Shown: positions 7,060 through 16,758, numbered from the stretch's first letter. The stretch is DNA of 38,505 bases from Pirellula sp. (GCA_021736575.1 JAIPFP010000030.1:1-38505); one strand, 5' to 3'. Numbers and translations: made by a program. Notes: a model not told the origin generated them from the letters alone.

Positions 7060-8852
7060 GTATCCACGCCGGAAACACCTGGAGCGATCGGTGCTTTGTT
7101 TTCCTTGGTTTCTATTTTCTCGCGCCATGGTTTTTTCTCTTGGTAGCTCTTCAATTCGCTTTCCAATTGCTCCAATTGCTTGTCTTTGTTTTCCGTCGCA
7201 ATCGTGACAGCCTTGGAAGACCACTCGATGGCTTTTTCGAAATCGCCGGTTTCCGCGTAGGCTGCGGCAAGGGTGCTGAGGATATGTGGTTTGGCGTAAT
7301 CTGTCAGTTCGCATGCTTCGATCGCATAGTCTAGCGATCGTTTTCCGTCCCGCACATTATCCAATGGGCTTGTCGACAAAACCCAGGACAAATTGTTTAG
7401 GCTCCCCGAGCGATCCTCTTCATCCTTTGGAGCAAGTTCGATCGCTTTTTCAAAATCAGCGATGGCGTCGGCATGATCACCGAGAGTCAAACGCGTGTCT
7501 CCTCGAAATCGATAAGCAAGCCAGTTGTCTTCGTCAGCCTTGATCACTTGATCGAAGACTTTGATCGCTTGCGTTGGCCGATTATCTTGCGAATACAAGA
7601 GCCCAAGCTGGATCATCAGTCCAGTGTCTTTTTCCTTGGGTTGAGCTTTGATGATGAGTTGTAGGTCTTTAATTGCGTCGCCAAATCGTTTTTGATCGGC
7701 CGCGATGGCGGATCTTAAGTAAACAGTTTCAACTCGATTGTTGTCGAGTTCAAATGCCGCATCCACGTCCTTTCGTGCTCCGTCCAAATCCTTCGATTGT
7801 ATTCGGAGCTTTGCCCTCATCAGCAAACCTTCTACATCGGATTCCGAGAGTTTCAATGCAAGGTCCATATCTTCCTTGGCAAGATCGGGCTCTTTGTTGA
7901 CGGCGTATACTTTGGCTCTTGTCTTGAGTAGTTCGGACGACTTCGGGAGCAATTTGATTTTTTCTTTTAGCAAATCCAATGCGTCGTTGATGTGATCGCC
8001 ATCTGCCATCAAGCCAGCGGTCGAACAAATAAGCATTTCGTTGTCTGGACTCGATTTCAGAACCGACGAAAAGAACTCGATTGCTTCATCGAATTTTTTG
8101 TCCTTCACGAGTTTGTTTTGAAGAACCGCTATGCTGGCAACATTGTTTGGGTTGAGCGTGATCGACTTTTTGAGGTCGGAAACTACGCCGTCAACGTCGT
8201 CCTCACTTGAACGTAGCCCCGCTCGCATCATCAGAAGTCGACTGAGCTTTCCCTTTGTTTCTGTGTCAGCTCGCTGCGATTCCGGGAGCAATTTTTCGAT
8301 ACCCACGTTCGCCAATTCCAAGGCTTCGTCGATCTCTTTCCGACTGGCATGTATTTCAATCTTCATCAGATACGCGTCAACCATCAGTGGGTTGTATTCG
8401 ATCGCTCGTCCGAGGTCGTCGACCAATTCGTTCAAGAGTTTGCTTTGACGTGCCCGGGACATTTGTTTTGCGCCACTGAGCAACTTCACCGACTCTTCGG
8501 TTTTTTGAACGTAACAGGCAGCGATCATTTTCTTGGCTGCATCGGAGTCCGTTTCATCCAAACCTTTTTTTAGGGCCGATTCCGTGAGCGTGATAATTTC
8601 TTTGAGCGTTTCGATCGAATCGACGTTGAGACGCAATCTGCAAGCTTCTTCGAAATCCACGTCGCCATCAAACGATTTTGGGATGATCACTTGGCCGGGC
8701 TTGGGTGGAGTCGTCTGTTGTTCTTGGGCTTGGGCGTAGCTCGCAAAAACAAGCGACCCAGTCGCCAAGCACAAACCGCCAAACCATCGGCGACGGTTCG
8801 GTACCGACAGAGTGTTTGAGAAGAATTGTTTATTGGTATTGGATTCGGTCAT
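7056..8852 (-). CDS. Exported tetratricopeptide-repeat (TPR) protein
   Basis: A 598-residue protein. The N-terminus has RRRWFGGLCLATGSLVFASYA, a hydrophobic core after an arginine cluster, and probably a cleavage site near AQA (residue ~42). This is a Sec signal, or a Tat-like one because of the arginines. From about residue 55 onward it is a near-continuous solenoid of 34-residue TPR units such as DAYLMKIEIHASRKEIDEALELANVGIEKLLP and WLAYRFRGDTRLTLGDHADAIADFEKAIELAP. At least ten units can be counted. The C-terminal block with SLNNLSWVLSTSP and HILSTLAAAYAETGDFEKAIEW is common in planctomycete TPR proteins. The role is probably protein-protein scaffolding outside the cytoplasm. The GGCT-like gene lies 98 bases upstream on the same strand. 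Confidence 0.88.
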   Translation of the reverse strand: MTESNTNKQFFSNTLSVPNRRRWFGGLCLATGSLVFASYAQAQEQQTTPPKPGQVIIPKSFDGDVDFEEACRLRLNVDSIETLKEIITLTESALKKGLDETDSDAAKKMIAACYVQKTEESVKLLSGAKQMSRARQSKLLNELVDDLGRAIEYNPLMVDAYLMKIEIHASRKEIDEALELANVGIEKLLPESQRADTETKGKLSRLLMMRAGLRSSEDDVDGVVSDLKKSITLNPNNVASIAVLQNKLVKDKKFDEAIEFFSSVLKSSPDNEMLICSTAGLMADGDHINDALDLLKEKIKLLPKSSELLKTRAKVYAVNKEPDLAKEDMDLALKLSESDVEGLLMRAKLRIQSKDLDGARKDVDAAFELDNNRVETVYLRSAIAADQKRFGDAIKDLQLIIKAQPKEKDTGLMIQLGLLYSQDNRPTQAIKVFDQVIKADEDNWLAYRFRGDTRLTLGDHADAIADFEKAIELAPKDEEDRSGSLNNLSWVLSTSPLDNVRDGKRSLDYAIEACELTDYAKPHILSTLAAAYAETGDFEKAIEWSSKAVTIATENKDKQLEQLESELKSYQEKKPWREKIETKENKAPIAPGVSGVDT

Positions 8853-8950
8853 TTCGAGGCCTTGATCATGAATTGGTAAAGGTAGGGTCGCTTGCCGTCG
8901 TGTCTATTGTAGCGTTTTGGACAGTACGAAAAGAAGTTCGATTCGGATGA

Positions 8951-9421
8951 TTATTCTTCGGAAAAACTTGCTGGCACTCTGGCGAAAGAATCCGGCCATG
9001 CGGCAGCAGTTCGGCCAAACACCTTCAGAATCGGTTTGATTTGGCGAGCCATTTCAAGTCGTTTGGCTTGTGCATTGAGGTAGGCAAAGGCGTTGCAGGT
9101 AGTCGCTTCGTTCCCATCAACCCACTCGGCGACGACTATTTTGCGGACGTATTCGTTGTAAGAATCGCGTGGGTCGTACCCTTCTATCAGGTCAAGCGTT
9201 TGAATGGTGGCATGCATATCTCCTGGTTCAAAGTGCCAAATTTCACCAAGAATCCAACCGGAACCTTGTGCTGCGGCGGGGTAAGGTCCCAAATCGAACA
9301 GATCAGCCTGAATGACGGCGGACCGAATTTGCAAGGGCTTTCGTGGCCAAAGACCGCCCCGGAGTTGCGATTTTTTCAGCGTTCCGTAAACAAAAAACGC
9401 TAGAGGATCTGTGTTGTTCAT
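8951..9421 (-). CDS. Gamma-glutamylcyclotransferase-like (GGCT/AIG2 fold) protein
   Basis: A 156-residue single-domain protein of the GGCT-like fold. It begins with the hallmark FFVYGTLKKS (Tyr12-Gly13-Thr14-Leu15, the substrate-binding loop). The probable catalytic acid is Glu80 in LDLIEGYDP, the position of the conserved Glu in active members. Family enzymes cyclise gamma-glutamyl amines or dipeptides to 5-oxoproline, but many bacterial members are unassigned. Cytoplasmic, no signal peptide. It lies 98 bases upstream of the TPR gene on the same strand. Confidence 0.85.
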   Translation of the reverse strand: MNNTDPLAFFVYGTLKKSQLRGGLWPRKPLQIRSAVIQADLFDLGPYPAAAQGSGWILGEIWHFEPGDMHATIQTLDLIEGYDPRDSYNEYVRKIVVAEWVDGNEATTCNAFAYLNAQAKRLEMARQIKPILKVFGRTAAAWPDSFARVPASFSEE

Positions 9422-9612
9422 GAGACACCGCCCAATCGACCTCGCTGACAGTGGATTAAATTCGATGCTTTTTATTTTCTCGTTGGTTCAATGGAACACG
9501 CCGCCGAATTCTTGCAGCAAATCCGGAGGCATTGCCAGCCAGTTAATTTACCGCATAGAATGAGTTGATTCGAACCGCTCGTGAGAATATTGGAAAGAAA
9601 TGGACGTCAAGT

Positions 9613-9963
9613 ATGGATGATCCCGAAGAAAAAATCTGGCTCAGCCAAATACCCAAGGCGGAAAGAACGCGTTTTCGCCCAAAAACGATCTCTTCGATCT
9701 TGGACCGATTGATTGTCGAACGCGGTTATTCCAATGAGCAATCGACACTTCTCCTTCAGGAACAATGGAACATTGCGGTCGGAGATGAGTTCTCCTCCCA
9801 ATCGCGAGTTGGCAAGATCAAGCGAGGGGTTCTTCAAGTGCTTGTTTCGAACATGATCGTGATCTCGGAACTCGAATACGGCAAGCAGAAAGCTTTGAGA
9901 CACCTTCAAGCGGCTTTGCCGGATTTCAAGCTCAAGGACATCCGATTCGTGTTGGCGAAATAG
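9613..9963 (+). CDS. DUF721/DciA-like protein
   Basis: A 116-residue basic protein matching the DciA (DUF721) pattern: a helical ISSILDRLIVERGY lead-in, then EQWNIAVGDEFSSQSRVGKIKRGVLQVLVSNMIVISELEYGKQKALRHLQ and a short C-terminal beta strand (KLKDIRFVLAK). DciA proteins load or support the replicative helicase DnaB where DnaC is absent, and bind nucleic acid through this domain. An in-frame TTG at 9565 would add 16 residues. I prefer the ATG at 9613, but the Shine-Dalgarno evidence is weak for both. The gene ends 23 bases before the stop of mutS, tail to tail. Confidence 0.75.
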   Translation: MDDPEEKIWLSQIPKAERTRFRPKTISSILDRLIVERGYSNEQSTLLLQEQWNIAVGDEFSSQSRVGKIKRGVLQVLVSNMIVISELEYGKQKALRHLQAALPDFKLKDIRFVLAK

Positions 9964-9986
9964 AAAGTTGATCTGCCTGCAAGGTT

Positions 9987-12644
9987 TTAATTTGTGCTAT
10001 CAAGCGAGGCTTGTTTTTGAAGCGATTCCAATTGTTGGATGGCTTCCACGGGCGTCATTTTGGTGACATCGAGCGACTTCAGTTTTTCGATCACTGCGTT
10101 TTCTTGCCACTGAAAGAGCGTCATTTGGAAGTGATCCGAACGCTTCTTGGGCGGAGCAATTTTCGGGTGCCCTTCGCGGTTCAAATGATTGGCTTCGAGT
10201 TGACTCAAAATCTCTTTGGCTCGCTCGTTAACATCGCGAGGCACACCAGCCAGTCTCGCTACGTGGATCCCATAGCTTTTGTCCGCGCCTCCTTGAACGA
10301 TGCGATGCAGGAACACCACGTTGTCATCCCACTCCTTCACCGCAACGTTCCAGTTACGAACTCCAGGCAACGATTTTTGCAAATCGATGAGTTCATGATA
10401 GTGGGTCGCGAACATTGTTCTTGCATGATTGTGATTATGAAGGTGCTCAACAATCGCCCAAGCCAAACTCAAGCCATCGTACGTGCTGGTGCCTCGCCCT
10501 ATTTCATCCAAGATTACAAGGGATCGCTCGGTTGCCGTGTTGAGAATACGGGCTGTTTCAACCATCTCAACCATGAAGGTACTCTGGCCACGCGACAACT
10601 CATCGCTTGCACCTACGCGAGCAAAAAGCCGATCTGCAATACCAATCGTGGCCTTGCGTGCCGGTACAAAACTGCCGATTTGAGCCAGCACAAGTAAGAG
10701 CGCTGACTGGCGAATGTAAGTACTCTTGCCCGCCATGTTTGGTCCCGTGATCAGTAGAATACATCCGTGCTCCGAACCGATCATGGCATCGTTTGGAACG
10801 AAAGTCCCCTTGGCCAATGTGGCGTCCAGGACGGGATGCCTCCCCTCGTATATTTCTAAGATCGGTTCGTCCGTCATCGTGGGACGTACGTAGCTTTGTT
10901 TGACGGCAAGCTCAGCCAATGAAGCAAGTACGTCCAGTTCGGCGATGATGGCGGAGTTTGTTTGCAAGGCTTGCGTTTGTGTGTGCACGGCTTGCCGCAA
11001 TTCCATGAACAATTCGTATTCCAGGGCCTTAGATTGATCGTCGGCCGTAAGAACCTTTTCTTCGTATTCCTTTAGTTCCGGTGTAATGTAACGCTCGGCG
11101 TTCTTGAGCGTCTGTTTGCGAATGTAGTTAAGAGGGACTCGATCGCGGTTGGTGTTGGTAATCTCCAAGTAGTAGCCAAAAACCGAGGTGAAACCAACTT
11201 TCAAACTTGGGATGCCGGTCGTTTGAATTTGTTCGGCTTGATAGCGAGCAATCCATTCTTTGCCACCCGTTGCAAGCTGCCTGAAATCGTCCAGTCGTTG
11301 ATCGTACCCCTGCCTAATAAAGCCGCCATCGCGCGCCAACAAAGGGCAGTCGTCCTGCAATGCCACTTCGAGTTGTTCGCGGAGTGTCGAGCACAATTCG
11401 AGTCGCTGCTGTAACTGTGTCAGTCGAGCTGACGATCTTTCTTCTAGGATTGCCTTGATCTTGGGAATTTGAACCAACGATCGACCAACTTGCTTTAAGT
11501 CACGAGGGCTGGCACGCCCAGTTGCAACGCGGGCCAAAAGCCGTTCCAAATCATAGACTTCATCAAACATATCCCGAATCGTCGCGCGAAGCCGCGTGTC
11601 ATGCACGAATTCATCGACAGCATCGAGGCGTAAGTCGATCTGATCTTTGGAAACCAAGGGCGACGCAAGCCATTGGGATAAACGGCGTGCCCCCATCGAG
11701 GTCACGGTCCGGTCGAGAACTTCTAACAAGGAGCCCTCGCGCGACGCAGTACGAATCGTTTGGTTCAATTCGAGCGATCGACGAGTGGCGGAATCGATCT
11801 CGAGCGATCGAACCAGGCGCGCGGACTGCAATGGATGAATGTGGTCGAGCGATGTTTTTTGGGTCTCTTGCAAATAGGCCATAGCGGCTCCCGCAGCGCT
11901 GATCGCCAATGTGTCTTGAACATGGGTGCTCGCGGATTCCTTGGAGTCCGCGTGAGTGTCCCACCCCATCCCCGACAGGTCGAGGACACCGAAGTGTTCG
12001 TGAAGTACGCGCTGCGATTCTTCTATTCCGAATTGCCAAGCGGGTCGGCGAGTCAAAGACCAGCGTTCGATGTCGCTTTTGGAAAGTGTCGCATCATCGT
12101 CCCGAACGATCACCTCGGCTGGTTCAAGTCTTGCGATTTGATCCATGAGTTCTTGGGCTGTGTAGGCACCCGCTTCGAAACGGCCTGTTGAAAGTTCGAC
12201 CCAGGCGAGGCCCAACCAAGTATTGCGATCCTGCCCCTTTTTTCCCGGATTTGGGTGATAAACCGCAAGCAACAGATTGCCAGATCGTGGGTCCAATAGG
12301 GCTTCGTCGGTCAGTGTTCCAGCAGTGACGATGCGTTGCACTTCGCGACGAACCAATCCTTTTGCGGTTGCTGGATCCTCGATTTGCTCGCAAACCGCAA
12401 CGCGAAAGCCTTGCCGTACGAGTTTAGCCAAATAACCTTCGAGTTGATGGTAAGGGAAACCAGCCATTGGGGTGGGATTTTCACCTTTGTCGCGGCTTGT
12501 CAATGTCAGGCCTAGCGCGCGTGCAGCCGTCTTGGCGTCCTCGTGGAAAAGCTCATAAAAGTCCCCCATTCGGAAAAGCAAAATAGCATCCCCGCTGGCA
12601 GCCTTGGCCTCCTCGTACTGTTTCATCATCGGTGAAAGATTCAT
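9987..12644 (-). CDS. mutS: DNA mismatch repair protein MutS
   Basis: A full-length 885-residue MutS, the mismatch-recognition ATPase that acts as a dimer clamp on DNA. The mismatch-binding Phe-x-Glu is present in MGDFYELF (Phe29, Glu31). The connector domain, core/lever domain ([28 protein letters not shown]) and clamp ([27 protein letters not shown]) follow. The ATPase has Walker [10 protein letters not shown] at about residues 634-642, Walker [16 protein letters not shown], and the FATHYHEL switch. The length fits bacterial MutS1 (about 850-880). No mutL is adjacent. It is convergent with the DciA-like gene. All key residues look intact. Confidence 0.98.
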   Translation of the reverse strand: MNLSPMMKQYEEAKAASGDAILLFRMGDFYELFHEDAKTAARALGLTLTSRDKGENPTPMAGFPYHQLEGYLAKLVRQGFRVAVCEQIEDPATAKGLVRREVQRIVTAGTLTDEALLDPRSGNLLLAVYHPNPGKKGQDRNTWLGLAWVELSTGRFEAGAYTAQELMDQIARLEPAEVIVRDDDATLSKSDIERWSLTRRPAWQFGIEESQRVLHEHFGVLDLSGMGWDTHADSKESASTHVQDTLAISAAGAAMAYLQETQKTSLDHIHPLQSARLVRSLEIDSATRRSLELNQTIRTASREGSLLEVLDRTVTSMGARRLSQWLASPLVSKDQIDLRLDAVDEFVHDTRLRATIRDMFDEVYDLERLLARVATGRASPRDLKQVGRSLVQIPKIKAILEERSSARLTQLQQRLELCSTLREQLEVALQDDCPLLARDGGFIRQGYDQRLDDFRQLATGGKEWIARYQAEQIQTTGIPSLKVGFTSVFGYYLEITNTNRDRVPLNYIRKQTLKNAERYITPELKEYEEKVLTADDQSKALEYELFMELRQAVHTQTQALQTNSAIIAELDVLASLAELAVKQSYVRPTMTDEPILEIYEGRHPVLDATLAKGTFVPNDAMIGSEHGCILLITGPNMAGKSTYIRQSALLLVLAQIGSFVPARKATIGIADRLFARVGASDELSRGQSTFMVEMVETARILNTATERSLVILDEIGRGTSTYDGLSLAWAIVEHLHNHNHARTMFATHYHELIDLQKSLPGVRNWNVAVKEWDDNVVFLHRIVQGGADKSYGIHVARLAGVPRDVNERAKEILSQLEANHLNREGHPKIAPPKKRSDHFQMTLFQWQENAVIEKLKSLDVTKMTPVEAIQQLESLQKQASLDSTN

Positions 12645-12780
12645 GACCAGATGCTACCAAGTGGCCGCAAAGGAACCAATAGGCCAATATTTCTGTTGTT
12701 CGAGGAAAACAAAAGGTGACAACGGGTGTTTTCAGTACTAAACGCCTTGCAAAGCAGCTAAAATACGAAGCAGTCGGCGG

Positions 12781-12810
12781 TTGATTTATTCGTCCGCCTG
12801 GGCCTAGAAT
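12781..12810 (+). promoter_or_regulatory. Possible sigma-70-type promoter for the EF-hand gene
   Basis: TTGATT at 12781-12786 and TAGAAT at 12805-12810 are 18 bases apart, ending 42 bases before the ATG at 12853. The fit is reasonable but planctomycete housekeeping promoters vary. Confidence 0.35.
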
Positions 12811-12852
12811 GACGCGCAGTTCTTCACTCCCCATTAATTTCGAAGAAACAAC

Positions 12853-14265
12853 ATGACCAAAAAAACCTCATTCTACGCATTCTTGTTTGGTTCCTTGTTG
12901 ACGACGACCGCTTTCGCTCAGCCACCGGGTGGTTTTGGTGGTGGCCCTCCCGGCGGAATGTCGTTTGGCGGTGGTCCTCCTGGGATGTCGTTTGGAGGTG
13001 GTCCTCCTGGGATGTCGTTTGGAGGTGGACGAGGTGACCGGGGTGATCGAGGTGGCGGGGATCGAGGTGGCGATCGTGGAGGTGGGGGGTTTGACCCTTC
13101 CTCGTTCCTGACCCGTATGGATGCGAACGGAAACGGAATGCTTGATCCTGAGGAAGCCCAAGGGCCCGCTCGATTTATGCTCGATCGGATGGCCCGAGAC
13201 AATCCGAATATCGACCTTACCAAGCCTATTCCAATGTCAACGCTCACGGAAGCATTTCAACGAATGCGAAGCGGTGGTTCTAGCAGTTCGAGCAGTCCTT
13301 GGGGTGGCGGTGGCGGAGACGATGACTTCATCATGACTCCTGAAAAGTCGAGCTTGGTTCCCGGCTTTTCGACGAAGGTTACGGTAATCCCGGTTCCCGG
13401 CTTCGGCGTCAGCGGCGAAGCCAAGAATGTTCCTGTGGAAGAATCGGATCTCCGCGAGGCCGAGTCGCGTCTGAGGAGTTACGATAAAAACAATGATAAA
13501 ATGCTCGATGAAAGTGAGCTCAAGGAATGGCGTTCGTCGGACCCACCGCTCAGTTACGATCGCAATAAAGATGGCAAACTTTCACTTCAAGAGTTGGCAG
13601 TTCGATACGCGCGAAGACGAACAGCAAAACCCGACCCAGAGCAATTGAGAAAAGATCAAGCGAATGCGGGTAGAAAAAGAGACAAGAAGGATGGCGGCGA
13701 AGAGAAAAAGGAAAAGCCAAATCCATTCGAAAAAACCGCGAGTTATCGAATCACCGACAAAGATGGGAACCCGTTGCGGCCAGCCGGTCTGCCTGAGTGG
13801 TTTATCAGAAACGACGTCGATAATGATAATCAAGTGGCGATGAACGAGTTCAACAGAAAGTGGGATCAAGACACGATCGACGATTTCTTGCGTTTTGATG
13901 GCAACCGCGACGGCCTCATCACCAGCAAGGAAGCCTTGGCTGCCGTCAAAAAAGGATTCATCCCTGGATCGTCGAGCAGTGCGGCTCCGGTTAGCGTCGC
14001 GGATGCTTCCTCGAGCACTGCTTCCCCTGTGATGGCGAAACCTTCCGACGCGGCCGGCACGGGGGCCTCTTCCAAACCCTCCGGTTCCCCGGCGAATGAT
14101 GCAATGCGGAAATTCGCGGAGGGGAGGATGAAGAAGTCAGACACCGACAAGAATGGGACTCTTTCCCCAGACGAATTCAAAGAAGGTGACTTCGGTTCCG
14201 TGGATACCAACAAAGACGGTCGAGTCGACGTCGATGAATACATTGTTTACCGCAATAAACGATAG
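12853..14265 (+). CDS. Secreted glycine-rich EF-hand calcium-binding protein
   Basis: A 470-residue protein with a Sec signal peptide ending near AFAQ (residue 23). Residues 24-80 are a Gly/Pro/Asp/Arg-rich repeat region (GGGPPGMSF units, then GDRGGG units). Seven EF-hand-like loops follow, at residues 90-101, 211-222, 236-247, 321-332, 349-360, 430-441 and 451-462. Examples are DRNKDGKLSLQE and DTNKDGRVDVDE, with Asp at position 1 and Glu at position 12. Loop four (DVDNDNQVAMNE) lacks the central Gly and loop two has Lys there, so their calcium binding may be weak. Lys/Glu-rich and Ser/Ala-rich linkers separate the pairs. Such proteins are frequent in planctomycetes, probably at the cell surface; no enzyme domain is visible. 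Confidence 0.88.
   Translation: MTKKTSFYAFLFGSLLTTTAFAQPPGGFGGGPPGGMSFGGGPPGMSFGGGPPGMSFGGGRGDRGDRGGGDRGGDRGGGGFDPSSFLTRMDANGNGMLDPEEAQGPARFMLDRMARDNPNIDLTKPIPMSTLTEAFQRMRSGGSSSSSSPWGGGGGDDDFIMTPEKSSLVPGFSTKVTVIPVPGFGVSGEAKNVPVEESDLREAESRLRSYDKNNDKMLDESELKEWRSSDPPLSYDRNKDGKLSLQELAVRYARRRTAKPDPEQLRKDQANAGRKRDKKDGGEEKKEKPNPFEKTASYRITDKDGNPLRPAGLPEWFIRNDVDNDNQVAMNEFNRKWDQDTIDDFLRFDGNRDGLITSKEALAAVKKGFIPGSSSSAAPVSVADASSSTASPVMAKPSDAAGTGASSKPSGSPANDAMRKFAEGRMKKSDTDKNGTLSPDEFKEGDFGSVDTNKDGRVDVDEYIVYRNKR
12940..13023 (+). repeat. 27-bp coding tandem repeat (GGGPPGMSF)
   Basis: Two identical 27-base copies at 12970-12996 and 12997-13023 are preceded by a diverged 30-base copy at 12940-12969. They encode the glycine-rich part of the EF-hand protein. 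Identical copies suggest recent slippage or recombination. Confidence 0.8.
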
Positions 14266-14300
14266 AACTTCGACCTGGTGTTACGGATCTGTGCAATCTA

Positions 14301-14522
14301 GTTACCAGGCTCTGCGGCTCTGCCTGGTAACTCAATGCAAACGAGGCTCTGCCTCGCCGAAATGCATCGTTCGTTTGTGAACTCAGGAGGCAGGAGCCTC
14401 CACACCAGTGCGTTCCCAGGCAGAGCCTGGGAACGAGTAGCAAAGGTAGCAGGCACGCTCCGCCGTGCCGTTTGCAATCAAGGTTTGCCAGGACTCTAGG
14501 TGGACGGCACATGGAATGTGCC
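14301..14522. repeat. Mosaic of five short palindromic elements
   Basis: The 266-base gap between the convergent EF-hand and PQQ genes is almost wholly palindromic. Elements: GTTACCAGGC...GCCTGGTAAC (14301-14331), CGAGGC...GCCTCG (14342-14356), GGAGG...CCTCC (14386-14401), GTTCCCAGGC...GCCTGGGAAC (14412-14434), GGCACG...CGTGCC (14452-14469), and GGCACAT...ATGTGCC (14506-14522). The first and fourth share an AGGC-x-GCCT core, and the last two share GGCAC...GTGCC arms. They look like REP-type dispersed repeats and could also act as bidirectional transcript ends. Confidence 0.75.
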
Positions 14523-14531
14523 TACTACTTT

Positions 14532-15782
14532 CTACCCCTTGATGTCATAGCACCAAATATCACCTTGATCGCGAATATAAAGCCGACCATTCGAAATGAC
14601 GGGATGCGTCCAAGCCTTTGCGTTGCCGTGATCCGTTGTACCCGGTGGTGTACACTTACCTAACAATTTGTAGCCATCAGGCGATGCTTCGATCATCGCC
14701 AGCTCGTTTTTGATGCTGTGCAAATACAATCGGCCGTCAGCGAAACAGATGGCGGAGGAACCGATCCCGCGATCTTGCCTCTTGATGCTTCCGGTCAAAT
14801 AATCGACGCAAGCCATCGTATCACCGATGGAACCAAAGAGATTGCCCTCGATCAAAACGCTTCCACCCATTCCTGCAGGGAGCGACTTTGCAAAGTAGAG
14901 CTCTTTCGGCTCGCCTTTGGTTCCTGTCACTTTGACTAGCCCACCACCGACGCGACTTGCTGCCGAGTAGACGTAGTTTCCGTTCACGATCGGCGTTGCA
15001 ATATTGGCTTGAGCGTCCGATGTTTTCGTATACCGCCAGAGCAACTCGCCAGTGTCGGCCTTAAGCCCTACGATACCCTTACCCAAGTAAAGGATGTATT
15101 GTTTCACTCCATCCACGTTGGCAATCACCGGCGATGCATAGCTAGCAGCATCGGCCTCGGACAACGGCGATTTCCAAACGAGAGCGCCGGTCGATTTTTG
15201 GAGAGCGACGACCGTTGCGGAAGCACCGCCTGGAGAGCAAATCAAGACGTCGCCATCAATCAACGGCGATTCGGTGTAAGCCCACATGCCCGGCACACCG
15301 CCGAAGTCATTCTTTAGGTTTTTCCCCCAGGACTTTTGGCCCGACTTGATATCGAGGCACACCAGATCTCCATCGGAACCGAGAGCAAAAACAAAACCAC
15401 CCGACACGGTGGGAGTAGCTCTTGTGCCTGGATACTGCGGTCCTTGATTGGTGCCTACTTTGCCGATGGGAGTTGACCAGAGTTTGTTTCCGTTGGAAGT
15501 TGAGATCGCTAGGACTTCTTCTTTTTCGTTTCCTTGATTAGAAATCACAAAGATCTGTTCACCGACAATAGACGGAGTCGAGTAACCGCTGCCGATGTTT
15601 TTTACTTGCCAAAGAAGTTTTGGACCGGCATCGGGCCATTTCGCCAAAAGACCTTTCTCGGCGGATTTGCCATCTCGCTGTGAACCTCGCCATTGAGACC
15701 AGTCTTCCGCCATCGCAGCAGAAGTCACCGTGGATAACGAAAGAAACGCTAAGGCAAGTTGTTTTCGAAGTGTCCAATTCAC
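14532..15782 (-). CDS. Exported PQQ-like beta-propeller (BamB-like) protein
   Basis: A 416-residue protein with a signal peptide (LALAFLSLSTVTSAAMA, cleavage near residue 25) followed by EDWSQWRGSQRDGKS, the standard opening of planctomycete PQQ-propeller proteins. Repeated blades follow, each with the tryptophan-docking pattern: GNKLWSTPIGKV, GQKSWGKNLKND, GALVWKSPLSEA, GELLWRYTKTSD. The C-terminal HPVISNGRLYIRDQGDIWCYDI closes the propeller. No catalytic PQQ-dehydrogenase residues can be assigned, so a structural or binding role is as likely as an enzyme. The start is a GTG with GGAG eight bases upstream. The Uma2 gene lies 78 bases upstream on the same strand. Confidence 0.88.
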   Translation of the reverse strand: MNWTLRKQLALAFLSLSTVTSAAMAEDWSQWRGSQRDGKSAEKGLLAKWPDAGPKLLWQVKNIGSGYSTPSIVGEQIFVISNQGNEKEEVLAISTSNGNKLWSTPIGKVGTNQGPQYPGTRATPTVSGGFVFALGSDGDLVCLDIKSGQKSWGKNLKNDFGGVPGMWAYTESPLIDGDVLICSPGGASATVVALQKSTGALVWKSPLSEADAASYASPVIANVDGVKQYILYLGKGIVGLKADTGELLWRYTKTSDAQANIATPIVNGNYVYSAASRVGGGLVKVTGTKGEPKELYFAKSLPAGMGGSVLIEGNLFGSIGDTMACVDYLTGSIKRQDRGIGSSAICFADGRLYLHSIKNELAMIEASPDGYKLLGKCTPPGTTDHGNAKAWTHPVISNGRLYIRDQGDIWCYDIKG

Positions 15783-15860
15783 AGTCTAATCTCCGCGAAA
15801 TATTGATTTTTCATTGGATGAGTCACGGTTGGAAGTATACCAGTTTGTTTGGCTGCCGTT

Positions 15861-16436
15861 CTAGAACAATTCGCCCAGCGCAAGTTCTATCGTCTTGTCC
15901 CCGATAGTCGTACGGACAGTTTCCTTCCACGAATAAATCCTTGGCGAATCAGGTGCACCATTCAGATAGCATTCTAGATGTTTTTCTTCGAGATTTAAGA
16001 TCCAGTACTCTTCGACGCCAGCTGAGAGATAGATTTCCACTTTGGCACGATCCTTTTGCAAGGATGAATCGGCAACCTCGACAAGCAATCGACAGTCGCT
16101 ACCAGATGGATGTCGATCACGAAAGTCAGTGATGCACCCGCGAACCACTGCCAAATCGGGCTCCGGTACACTGCGATGAGTCGTGATGGGAAGTTGACAC
16201 TGACATATCCAACCCGCTGGTACATGATTCTGGAGCCAATTGGTCAAAAATCGGACTGCAAATCCATGAGCTGGGCCGTGATTCATTTTTTCTACGATCC
16301 ATCCTTCCAGGAGCTCGACGCGATCATCCGGCGTTAGCACACCCAGCTCGCCCAACCGATGATACTGGGCGACCGTAAACTTACGGAGCGACAATGGAGG
16401 AGCAAATTCCGAATTCAGGTTGATTACCGAAGACAT
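15861..16436 (-). CDS. Uma2-family (DUF820) PD-(D/E)XK nuclease-fold protein
   Basis: A 191-residue protein with the Uma2 signature: FTVAQYHRLGELGVLTPDDRVELLEGWIVEKM near the N-terminus, the PEPDLAVV strand (Asp94), LLVEVADSS (Glu120), and the AKVEIYLSAGVEEYWILNL segment that follows the active site. These residues form a restriction-endonuclease-like metal site. The family is very common in cyanobacteria and planctomycetes and usually occurs as many paralogues; its role is unknown, with nuclease activity assumed from fold. No methyltransferase or other restriction-modification partner is present. Confidence 0.9.
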   Translation of the reverse strand: MSSVINLNSEFAPPLSLRKFTVAQYHRLGELGVLTPDDRVELLEGWIVEKMNHGPAHGFAVRFLTNWLQNHVPAGWICQCQLPITTHRSVPEPDLAVVRGCITDFRDRHPSGSDCRLLVEVADSSLQKDRAKVEIYLSAGVEEYWILNLEEKHLECYLNGAPDSPRIYSWKETVRTTIGDKTIELALGELF

Positions 16437-16652
16437 TAGAACCGACCGAAATGGGGTTGAGCCTTAGACAGGATCCAAGACTTGATCGTACCGTTTTTCA
16501 TCCTATCACGCCATCGAATAACGGCCGAGACATTCAGTGTTTCGCACATGCGAGTCAAAAAGGCGCACTTCCGTGTCTCGCTTTCTCGCGTTTTTTAGGA
16601 GTTTAAATCGACGCTCGGGCGAATTGGAGCAATTGAAGCATTTTATTCTCGT

Positions 16653-16667
16653 TGGCATCCCGATTGC
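16653..16667 (+). promoter_or_regulatory. Sigma-54 (RpoN)-type promoter
   Basis: TGGCAT-CCCGA-TTGC matches the TGGCAY-N5-TTGC consensus, with GG (16654-16655) and GC (16666-16667) separated by exactly ten bases. Transcription would start near 16679, about 80 bases before the cytochrome-like gene. In that leader a direct repeat TTGAAACACAGA occurs at 16721-16732 and 16734-16745. The rest of the 16437-16758 gap shows no gene. Confidence 0.6.
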
Positions 16668-16758
16668 GTATCAGTCTCCCGTAGCGAGAAATTGTCGGTG
16701 CAATCCTTAGCAAAGGCAATTTGAAACACAGAGTTGAAACACAGAAAGGGAAAATTGG

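Noticed and set aside
11522..12393. Multiple long frames antisense or out of frame within mutS
   Set aside because: mutS is continuous and intact here; the other frames are by-products of its codon bias.
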